Shown in pieces: positions 26,864-35,300 of a stretch of DNA of 64,000 nt (positions are counted from its first letter, which is position 1; each line of letters starts with the position of its first letter). Under the pieces are notes generated by a model that did not search any database, had not been told where the DNA came from, and worked only from the letters and a program-made list of their open reading frames with translations. The position numbers were made by a program, and so were the translations under genes. The DNA comes from Candidatus Avelusimicrobium pullarium (GTDB lineage: Bacteria > Elusimicrobiota > Elusimicrobia > Elusimicrobiales > Elusimicrobiaceae): contig CALUTQ010000001.1 in NCBI GenBank assembly GCA_944323745.1, positions 851,656 to 915,655 of the forward strand. Reading direction: 5' to 3'.

Positions 26864-27767
26864 CGAAACGACGGGCAAAAGTATGGCTTCCCGTTGGAAG
26901 CACCACTTTATGTACGGGTTGATTGCCGCGGGCGGGCGGGTGCTGGCGTATTTGTTTTTATATCCGCTGGTGCTGGTATATTGTTTGCGCAAAACCGTGC
27001 GGGACAAATCACGCGCCTACATTATGCGTCGTTTTGCGCCCCAAAACGGCTGGCAGTTTTTTAAGCATACCTTCCGCCTGAACCTGACGTTCGGGCGCAG
27101 CTTGGTGGAACGGGCCGCCTGGGGCATTGTGGGAAAGGGCACTTTTATTACCGATGACAAAATGCGCCGCACCTGTCAAGAATTGCTTGCCCAAGGCAAA
27201 GGGCTTTTACTGCTTACGGCGCACGTGGGCTGTTGGCAAAGCGCCGTCAACTGTATGCAATTTTTAAACAAACCAATGCACGTGCTGTATTATCATAACC
27301 CGAAAGACAACGACAAAACCGTCGCGGAGCACCGCGGGCAGAAAGCCGCATTTGATTTTATTGATCCGGCCGGCCCGTTGGGCGGCGTGGTGGAAATGAT
27401 GAGCGCGCTTAGAAAAGGGGAAATTGTCTGCGCTATGGCAGACCGCGTATTTGGCAAAGAGGATAACAGCCTGTCCGTGTCTTTTTTGGGCGGCAAGGTG
27501 CGCGTGCCGTACAGCTTTTATCGTTTGGCCGCCGTAACGGGGGCGCCGGTGGTGGTGGCGTTCTTCCCGTGGCAGGGGCGCGGGCGGGTGGCCAGCCGGG
27601 TGCTTGCCCCTATGTACGTGGCGGACAAAGGCCCCCGAAAAGAAAACTACCTGCCGTACGCCGAACAATTTATAGACGGGCTTACGGAATTTTGTATACA
27701 ATATCCGTATCAGTTTTTTAATTATTTTGATTGGTGGAACCTTTATGCAACAACAAACGATAGATGA
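26850..27767 (+). CDS. LpxL/HtrB-like lipid acyltransferase
   Basis: 305 residues. A membrane anchor at about 25-48 is followed by the family core: 'LLLTAHVGCWQSA' (HX4-type catalytic motif, His near 132) and 'DRVFGKEDNSLSVSFLGGKV'. Members transfer acyl chains onto lipid A or related lipids. In polyene loci they are thought to load the polyene onto its anchor. Confidence 0.8.
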   Translation: MNAANETTGKSMASRWKHHFMYGLIAAGGRVLAYLFLYPLVLVYCLRKTVRDKSRAYIMRRFAPQNGWQFFKHTFRLNLTFGRSLVERAAWGIVGKGTFITDDKMRRTCQELLAQGKGLLLLTAHVGCWQSAVNCMQFLNKPMHVLYYHNPKDNDKTVAEHRGQKAAFDFIDPAGPLGGVVEMMSALRKGEIVCAMADRVFGKEDNSLSVSFLGGKVRVPYSFYRLAAVTGAPVVVAFFPWQGRGRVASRVLAPMYVADKGPRKENYLPYAEQFIDGLTEFCIQYPYQFFNYFDWWNLYATTNDR

Positions 27768-28008
27768 AATCAAACAGCTTATTGCCGCCAATATTGACCT
27801 GGGCGGAAATGACATTTCCGGCTTCGGGGCCAACGACGCCATCTTTGGCGATACGGGCCTGTGCTTAGACAGTCTGGACGCGGTGGAATTGATTATGCTG
27901 TTGCAAAAAAAGTACGGCATCATCGTAGAGAACACCCAGCAGGGCCGCGAAATCTTCAAAACCTTGGGTACGCTGGCCGATTATATTGAAAAAAACCGTA
28001 AAAAATGA
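27745..28008 (+). CDS. Acyl carrier protein (second)
   Basis: 87 residues from the ATG at 27745 inside the 3' end of the acyltransferase gene. The phosphopantetheine site is 'CLDSLDAVEL' with Ser43. It is a paralogue of the first ACP, as expected for aryl polyene loci, which usually have two. Confidence 0.85.
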   Translation: MQQQTIDEIKQLIAANIDLGGNDISGFGANDAIFGDTGLCLDSLDAVELIMLLQKKYGIIVENTQQGREIFKTLGTLADYIEKNRKK

Positions 28009-29207
28009 TGCCTTCCTTAAAAATACCGGTTGCCGGTATGGGGCTTTTGTGTGCGTGCGGAAGCGATGTCTCATCGGCATTTGACGGGGCCCTTACGGGC
28101 CGCGCGTATTTTGCTTTGCCTTCGGCACGCGTGAGCAGCACGTATACGTCTAAATTTCCGGTATTTATGGTTCCGCCGGCCTGTTGCACAGGCAAACCGG
28201 CAGACGTAACTTACAGTCAATTCTTTTTTATTCAGGCCGCCAAACAGGCTTTTGCCCAGGCGGGTATTACCCCGCAGCAGTTAAACGCCAAACGGGTGGG
28301 CGTGGTGGTGGGGGCTTCGGTTCATCCGTCTTTTCATTGTTTTGAAATATACAAAAATTGGAAAACCGGCCACTTTACTGCGGCCGATGTGGACGGTTTG
28401 TATGACTATCTGGCCAGTCCACTGGCCCAATGGATAAGCCAATACTTTGGCTTTAGCGGCCCGTTTCAAACGGTGGTTACGGCCTGCGCAGGCGGCACGG
28501 ACGCCGTCGGCCTGGCCAAAAGCTGGATAGAAACCGGCCTGTGCGATGCGGTGCTGTGCGGCGGTACGGACGAAATAAGCCAAAGCCCTTATGACGGGTT
28601 TATCCGCTTGTTGGTGTCCACCCCGCAGCGGTGCAAGCCCTTCAGCAAAAACCGCACGGGCATTAACTTGGGGGAAGGTGCCGCGGCTTTATTGCTGACA
28701 CATCCGCAGCTGGCTAAAGATTTACGCCTGCCCTGCCAAGGCTATGTGTTGGGCTACGGCAACGCCGCAGACGGCTTTCATCCTACGGCGCCGCAGCCGC
28801 AGGGCTTGGGGCTGCAGAGGGCTTTTGCCTTTGCTATGCGCCAAGCGGGCTTAACCTCGCAAGATTTGGCTTTTGTCAACGTGCACGGCACGGCCAGCCA
28901 AGCCAATGACTTGGCCGAAGCAACGGCCTGCCAAGCCATACTGCCCGGGGTGCCGGTGTGGGGCTCTAAAGGCGTAACGGGCCATACGCTGGGGGCGGCG
29001 GGTGCGGTGGAGGCGGTGCTTTCTTTACAGGCTTTAAAAGAGCGTATGCTGCCCGCCACCGTCGGCTTTGAAGAGCCCGACGAAAGCTTACATTTAATTC
29101 CTACGACGCAAAACACACCGATTGTAAAACGCTTTGCCGTGTCGGACTCGCTGGCGTTTGGCGGCTGCAATGCGGCGGTTGTTTTAGGAGCAAGCGATGC
29201 TGCCTGA
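28005..29207 (+). CDS. Beta-ketoacyl-ACP synthase (second)
   Basis: 400 residues with triad Cys161 ('TACAGGTD'), His294 ('NVHGTAS') and His327 ('GVTGHTLG'). Start ATGATG overlaps the ACP stop. It is immediately followed by the chain-length-factor-like gene (11-base overlap), so the two probably form a heterodimer. Confidence 0.85.
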   Translation: MMPSLKIPVAGMGLLCACGSDVSSAFDGALTGRAYFALPSARVSSTYTSKFPVFMVPPACCTGKPADVTYSQFFFIQAAKQAFAQAGITPQQLNAKRVGVVVGASVHPSFHCFEIYKNWKTGHFTAADVDGLYDYLASPLAQWISQYFGFSGPFQTVVTACAGGTDAVGLAKSWIETGLCDAVLCGGTDEISQSPYDGFIRLLVSTPQRCKPFSKNRTGINLGEGAAALLLTHPQLAKDLRLPCQGYVLGYGNAADGFHPTAPQPQGLGLQRAFAFAMRQAGLTSQDLAFVNVHGTASQANDLAEATACQAILPGVPVWGSKGVTGHTLGAAGAVEAVLSLQALKERMLPATVGFEEPDESLHLIPTTQNTPIVKRFAVSDSLAFGGCNAAVVLGASDAA

Positions 29208-29988
29208 TTTATACGTAAACGGTTTTGCCTGTTTGAAAGGCGATGCAGACGCCGCCCAATGCGCCCCGTACTTGGACGTGCGCAGTCTGCGCCGTGCCGA
29301 GGCCGTGTCCAAAAATGCGCTGCTGTGCGCCTGTCAGGCTTTGGAACAAGCGCGCATACCGGCCCAACAGCGGGCCGATACGGGCATCAGTCTGGCAATG
29401 GGCGCGGGCGCTTTAAGCAGCACGATTAAATTTATGGACAGCATTATTGAAGACGGGGACGAGCTTTCTTCGCCCACGGCTTTTGCCAATTCGGTGCATA
29501 ATGCTACCGCGTTTTTAATTTCTTCTTTGCTTAAGATAACGGGCCCCTGTTTGGTAACGGGACAAATGGACGCTTCTTTTGCCGGCGCTTTGCTGACGGC
29601 CCAGCAGCTGTTGGCCCAAAAAATGTGTCCGCAGGTGCTGGTAACGGCGGCCGAAGATGTGAACCCGCTGCTTGCGCAGGTGTTGCAAAAAGAGCCGAAC
29701 CGTTTTGATCCCTATGTCTATCAGCCCCAGCTGCCGCCCGTGCGGGTGGCGGGGGCTTTGGTGGTAAGCGCCGCGCCCACGGACGCCACACAGGCGGTGT
29801 TAAAAAATATCACACTGGCCCGCACCGACGATACGGCCGCACATACGCCGCCGCTGCCCGTCAGTTCGTGTGCGCACAGCGTTTTATTGTTTGCAGACGG
29901 TTTACAAACACAAAAAGCATTTGATTTGCAGGAACAGTTTGCCGGTATGATTTTTGCTTTGCACGGGGAGCCCTATGTTCACCCTTGA
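29197..29988 (+). CDS. Chain-length-factor-like, catalytically dead ketosynthase
   Basis: 263 residues resembling a shortened ketosynthase N-terminal half: 'SPTAFANSVHNATAFLISSLL' and 'KITGPCLVTG', but the nucleophile position reads 'TGQMDASF' (near 120-127) with no Cys. The C-terminal His motifs are absent. This is the pattern of chain-length factors (ApeC-like) that pair with an active ketosynthase. Confidence 0.7.
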   Translation: MLPDLYVNGFACLKGDADAAQCAPYLDVRSLRRAEAVSKNALLCACQALEQARIPAQQRADTGISLAMGAGALSSTIKFMDSIIEDGDELSSPTAFANSVHNATAFLISSLLKITGPCLVTGQMDASFAGALLTAQQLLAQKMCPQVLVTAAEDVNPLLAQVLQKEPNRFDPYVYQPQLPPVRVAGALVVSAAPTDATQAVLKNITLARTDDTAAHTPPLPVSSCAHSVLLFADGLQTQKAFDLQEQFAGMIFALHGEPYVHP

Positions 29989-31105
29989 GCAGACAGAAGG
30001 CCTGGTAGAAGACATTTTCCGCACGGAACTGGTCAAGCAGCGTCGGGACATACTGGCTTTTTTTGATACGGCAGAACCGCTTGTTTTAGACAGGCTGCCC
30101 CCGCAGGTGCGGCAAGAAGCCACCCGTTTCACAGGGGCTTTTTTTGCTTTTGAACCGGCCCCTTTTGCCACTTTGCCCGAGCTGGCCTTGCAAGCCTGTA
30201 AGGCGTATGAAAAAAACCAGGCGGTGTATTTGTCCACCTCCGGCAGTACGGGGGCGCCCAAACAAGTGCGCTATACGCGGGAAATGCTGGAAATAGAAGG
30301 TGCCTGCGTGGGCGGGCATTTTAAAACGGCAAAGCGGCTGGTTACGCTTACACCGCGGCAACATTTGTACGGGCTTTCTTTTGCGGTAATGTTTGCCTCT
30401 TACTATCATATTGCGACGGTAGCTATGGCGCCGCTTCCGCTGCAGCCGTGGCCTGCATTGCTGAAAGAGGGGGACGTGGTGGCCGGGTTTCCGCTGTTTT
30501 GGGAATATTTTTTGCGGGCGGGGCATACATTCCCTGTCGGAGTGACGGCGGTGACGTCTACGGCACCGTGCCCGAAAGGCCTTTTTGAACGCTTGCAAAA
30601 AGCAGGCGCCCAACGCGTGTTGGAGCTGTATGGCGCCACGGAAACGGGCGGCATCGGCGTGCGGGACAGCGAGGACGCACCCTTTCAAATTAATGATTAT
30701 TGGGAACTTGCACAAGGTGTGCCGCCGCGTATTCGGCGCGCGGGGCTGGCAGGGTGGACAGGCTTCCCTGATGAGGTGCGGTTTGTGCCGCCGCGGGGTA
30801 TTTTTCCGCTGAAGCGTACGGACCGCCTGGTGCAGGTGGCGGGGGTAAACGTGTCGCTGGAGCGGGTGGAAAAAGTGATTTTGCAATATCCGGCGGTCAA
30901 AGCCTGCCGCGTGCGTTTAATGCGCCCCGAAGAAGGCCAGCGCCTAAAGGCCTTTTTGGTGCTGAAAGAGGGCCATACCGCGGCGGAATTGCCGCAGCTG
31001 AGGCAATTTTTAATAAGCAGGCTTTCTTCGCACGAAATGCCGCGCGCTTTTACCGTAGGGGCGCAATTGCCCGTCGGCCCGATGGGTAAAGCCAGTGATT
31101 GGTAA
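29975..31105 (+). CDS. Acyl/aryl-AMP ligase
   Basis: 376 residues from the ATG at 29975. The adenylate-forming motif 'STSGSTGAPKQVRYT' is near 86-100 and 'ELYGATETGGIGVRD' near 220. It is shorter than usual for the family (about 450-550). In aryl polyene loci the ligase activates the aromatic starter acid and loads it on the ACP. Confidence 0.8.
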   Translation: MFTLEQTEGLVEDIFRTELVKQRRDILAFFDTAEPLVLDRLPPQVRQEATRFTGAFFAFEPAPFATLPELALQACKAYEKNQAVYLSTSGSTGAPKQVRYTREMLEIEGACVGGHFKTAKRLVTLTPRQHLYGLSFAVMFASYYHIATVAMAPLPLQPWPALLKEGDVVAGFPLFWEYFLRAGHTFPVGVTAVTSTAPCPKGLFERLQKAGAQRVLELYGATETGGIGVRDSEDAPFQINDYWELAQGVPPRIRRAGLAGWTGFPDEVRFVPPRGIFPLKRTDRLVQVAGVNVSLERVEKVILQYPAVKACRVRLMRPEEGQRLKAFLVLKEGHTAAELPQLRQFLISRLSSHEMPRAFTVGAQLPVGPMGKASDW

Positions 31106-31121
31106 AAGGACAGGAGGGAAT

Positions 31122-31652
31122 ATGATGAAAAAAATATTTTTGCTGTTAATTGTATTTGCTTTTATGGGCTGTGCTACTGCGCAGGTGGAACAGTTGTCCC
31201 CAAATCTGCACGCAAAACCGATTTTGTCAGACGGAAGCAAGATATTTTTGGCCTGCCCAGAAAACGGAACTTATGACCAATATATTTATTACGATTCCGG
31301 CAAAAACGTTCAAAATGCGTTTTACGAAAGCTTGCTGCATTACACAAATGAGGTGTTTTTGGGCGAGACGGTGATGACTTGGCAAGACGCTTTGCAGCAA
31401 GCAACGGCAAAACGGGCGGATATTTTGATTTACCCTAAAATTGTTCAATGGGAGGACAGAAATACAATCTGGTCCGGAAAGCGCGACAAGGTAAAAATTA
31501 TTGTTACCGTCTATTCCATACCGGAGGGAAAAACGGTAGACAATGCTACGCTTCGTGCCACAAACAGCTGGTTTACGTTTATTAATGCCCGTCCGGAAAA
31601 CCGCCTGAAAACTATTGTTCCGCCGTATGTCAAATCGTTATATGCGTTTTGA
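31122..31652 (+). CDS. DUF4823-like lipoprotein
   Basis: 176 residues from the first of two adjacent ATGs, with AGGAGG just upstream. Signal peptide with lipobox 'FMGC' (Cys near 15). The segment 'ADILIYPKIVQWEDRNTIWS' followed by 'DKVKIIVTVYS' fits the DUF4823 family of small outer-membrane lipoproteins. It starts 16 bases after the ligase and may be the last gene of the polyene operon. Confidence 0.65.
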   Translation: MMKKIFLLLIVFAFMGCATAQVEQLSPNLHAKPILSDGSKIFLACPENGTYDQYIYYDSGKNVQNAFYESLLHYTNEVFLGETVMTWQDALQQATAKRADILIYPKIVQWEDRNTIWSGKRDKVKIIVTVYSIPEGKTVDNATLRATNSWFTFINARPENRLKTIVPPYVKSLYAF

Positions 31653-31835
31653 AGCGGCGGCAAAAAAGAAGCCTGACACCCCTGTTTGCACATAAATACA
31701 TTTGTGTGCCTCAGAAGGAAACACTTGTTGCAGCCAGTCGTTTGAAAACATTGGGCAAAGCGGAGCCCTATGCCCAAAGTGACAATTTTTATCGTTTATG
31801 ATACAGCGGCCGTGTGAGAAAGGAGAAAACGATTT

Positions 31836-32303
31836 ATGAATAATAATTTTTTAATTAGAAAAGCCGAACAAAAAGATTTGCCCGTTTTAAGCGCCTTTAA
31901 TAATGCTTTGGCTTTAGAAACGGAACATCGCGCTTTGGATATGCAAAAGCTGACCAAAAGTATGCAGGCTATTTTGGACGACGAACGCAAAGGCGTTTAC
32001 TGGTTGGCCTGTGACGGTGACAAAGTAGTCGGGCAAATAATGTATGTATTGGAATGGAGCACGTGGCGCAATGCCAATTTTATGTGGCTGACAGATTTGT
32101 ATGTACTGCCAGCCTATCGCCGCAAGGGCGTATTTAAAAGGCTGTATCGGTATGCTATGGACTTCTATCAGGCGCGTGCGGATATTATCGGCCTTCGTTT
32201 TTATGTGGATAAAAGCAATACGGCGGTAGTGCCTTTATATAAAAAAATAGGCTGGAAAGAATCTAATTATAATTTATGGGAAATTAAAAAATATGAAGCG
32301 TAA
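31836..32303 (+). CDS. GNAT acetyltransferase
   Basis: 155 residues with the GNAT fold: acetyl-CoA loop 'LPAYRRKGVFKRLYRYA' near 95-110 and the late 'SNTAVVPLYKKIGW' motif. AAGGAG precedes the ATG. It overlaps the ATP-grasp/NRPS gene by 11 bases, so it probably acts in the same pathway, modifying an amino group of a precursor or product or giving self-protection. Confidence 0.8.
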   Translation: MNNNFLIRKAEQKDLPVLSAFNNALALETEHRALDMQKLTKSMQAILDDERKGVYWLACDGDKVVGQIMYVLEWSTWRNANFMWLTDLYVLPAYRRKGVFKRLYRYAMDFYQARADIIGLRFYVDKSNTAVVPLYKKIGWKESNYNLWEIKKYEA

Positions 32304-35300
32304 TACAGCCGGAAATATTTTGATTGTAGACGGCTATGCTACCGGCGCGCAGTATGCAGCCCGCATTCGTGCACGGGGGATGACGCCGTATCATTTAACC
32401 TCCGGATGGGAAAAACGGACCTCATTTTCTGCTGAATTTATGGACAAATATATCAAATCGCAAGTGGGGGGATTATATGAGGCCTGCTGGCGTATGCCGG
32501 ATGATTTTGAGCAACTTGCAGATAAACTGAAAGCATATCATTTTAAAGCCGTTATCCCCGGTACAGAGACGGGGGTTATCGCGGCGGAAATGCTGGCCGG
32601 GCGTTTGGGGCTGCCCGTAAACAAGCCTCAGCTGCTGTGGGCCAGACGGGATAAATACCAAATGCAGCAAGCCCTGCACAAAGCGGGCCTGCCTCACATT
32701 CCTTCTTTACTGACGGGATCCTTGGAAGAAGCCTTGGCTTGGTTTAAACAACAAGGGTTTAAACGTATTATTATCAAACCCAGCCGCAGTGCGGGGACCG
32801 ATGGGGTGGTGTCTTGCACGAACGAAGAAGAAATCGCTGGCTATTTTCACAAATATTTAAATCAAACGGATGCGGCCGGCGAGCGCAACACGCGCCTGCT
32901 TTTGCAGCAGTACATAGAAGGCGATGAAATAGTGGTCAACTGTGTTTCCCGCGCGGGCCGGCATATTCTGACGGATATTTTGCTTTATAATAAAGTGCTT
33001 ACGGCGCGTAATGTTCCCGTGTATGAGGCAAGCCGTTTGGTGCATACGATAACTGCTCCTTATAAACAAGCCGTGCAATATACTTTTGACGTACTTAATG
33101 CGCTGGGGATAACCTATGGCTCATCCCACAGTGAAATAAAATTAACCCCGCAGGGGCCTGTGCTGGTGGAAACGGGGGCACGCATTATGGGCAGCACGCC
33201 GCCGCAATACTACGAGGCGTTGGGCTACAATTTGATAGATTGGTCGTTAGATGCTTATTTGGACGACAATGCCCATCGGCAAAACGCCAAAAAGCCCTAT
33301 GCTCCCAAAAAACATTTTTTGGCCAAGTTTTTTATTTCAGACAAAGACGCCCCTATAGAAGATGTCGCGGCGGAAAAGACACTGGCATTGCTGCCTTCTT
33401 TTGTAACGGCTAATTTTAATACGCTTAAAATTACCAAACAGCTGCATAAAACGGTGGATATGCCCAGCAAACCGGGTGACTGCCTGTTAATGAGTGAAAA
33501 TGAAAAGGATGTCCTGCGCGATTATGAAATATGCCGCCTGTTGGAAAAATGTGCCGATGGCCTTTTGTGGCGGGGGCGCGGGCAGAAGCTTTCCGCCTTT
33601 GAGGAGAAATTGTTAAAACTTTTAAAAGAAAAAAATTATTCCGCCGTTTTGGCCGGTCATCCGCTTGCAGGCTATCATATGCGGTATATGAATTACAAAA
33701 ACACCCAGTTGTATGTTTTAAATGACCGCTTGCATCCTTGTCCGGCCGGCGAAAAGGGGGATATCTACGTAGCCGGCCCCTATTTGGCAAAACGCCCTTT
33801 TGATTTGCCTTTCATACACGCGGAAAATTTTATTTTTAACCCCTACTATACTACCATCCTCAGAGACAGCCGCACAATGTTCCCTTTTCTGTATAGAACG
33901 GCGGATAAGGCATTGGTCAATGCAGACGGATCTCTGTGTTTTATTGATAAACGCACCGGCGCGCTGACGCATTCTTTCGGCAAAGCAGGCAACAGAACAG
34001 CCTGGCCGCTGACGTATACCGAACGTCAAATGGCGGCAGAGCAGCGGATGGTGCCCGATTCCAATGCCTATAATGCCAAATTTTCGTTTAAAATCATCGG
34101 CAAGTTAGATTTAGCACGTTTTAAAAAAGCGCTTAAAACCTGGGTAAAACGTTATCGTATATTTTCCTCGTACTATCCGTTTGAAAACGGCCGTCTGACA
34201 CACAAGGTAATGAAAAATCTTCCGGTGGAGTTAAAGGTTTTTTCTTGCTCTTTTGCGCACGCCTTGGACGAAGTGGAAAAACTCAATACGGCCTATGATG
34301 TTTCTGTTCCGCCCTTATATCGCTTTTTCCTTTTTCGTACGGGCGAAAACGAATATTTGTTCCATATCAATATTCATCATATTATTGCTGACGGCGTGAG
34401 CTTGATTAGCCTGATTGAAGAATTATGGAAGTTGTATGCAAACGAACGCGCCAAGCAATTTCATACGGAAGAAGATTTTTTTGACTATGCCGTATGGCAA
34501 AGCGAAAATGACGACCATAAAGAAAAAGCACAGTTCTTTCTGAATATGTTTAAAGACGGCGTGCCGGAAAACGAAATGCCCACCCGTTCCGTGCGTCCGG
34601 AGATATTGCCCTATGCCACAGACATCAGTAAAGAATGTGTTTTCCCTATTGATAAAATAGAGGCTAAAGCCAAAGAGATGGGCTGTTCGGTCTCTCTGTT
34701 TTTAACGGCGCTAAGTGCGGCGGCGTTGGCCAAATATTCCGGCAGTGAAGACTATGTGCTGGGCGTTATTATGAACGGGCGCAGTCATCCGCAAAGCAAA
34801 GATATTTTCGGTATGTTCGTCAATGCCGTGCCGGTTCGTTTTAAACCGCAGGCCGCCTTGACGCTGAAAGAATATATCAAGGCTTCTGCACAGGTGTTTC
34901 GCGGGGTTATTTTAAACCAAACGTGTCCGTTGGAATATTTGGTTCCCATTTTGGCACCGCGGCGTGATTTGTCGCGCAAACCGATTTTTGACGTTATCGT
35001 TAATTACCGACCGGAAATTCCTCCTTTTTCTACGCCGGAAATACAGATTTTTTCCGTGCAAATGCGTCAAGCCACCCAAACGGATATGCAATTGGAAATA
35101 CTGCGCACGGGCAAACAGGTGTGTCTGTCCATTTCTTATTCCAAAAAACTGTATCAGGAAGAAATTATAAACGGTATTTTAGATTTGCTTCATCATATGC
35201 TGACGCAAATTTTAGATTCGGACGCGCGAGCGCAATCATTGGCCGACTTGACAGAAATTCCGCAGCCGGAGCGTGAGCGTATTTTGCATCAATTTGCCGG

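Noticed and set aside
30086..30886. 266-codon minus-strand ORF opposite the AMP ligase
   Set aside because: Antisense shadow with a His/Arg/Pro-rich composition; the ligase motifs on the plus strand are intact.
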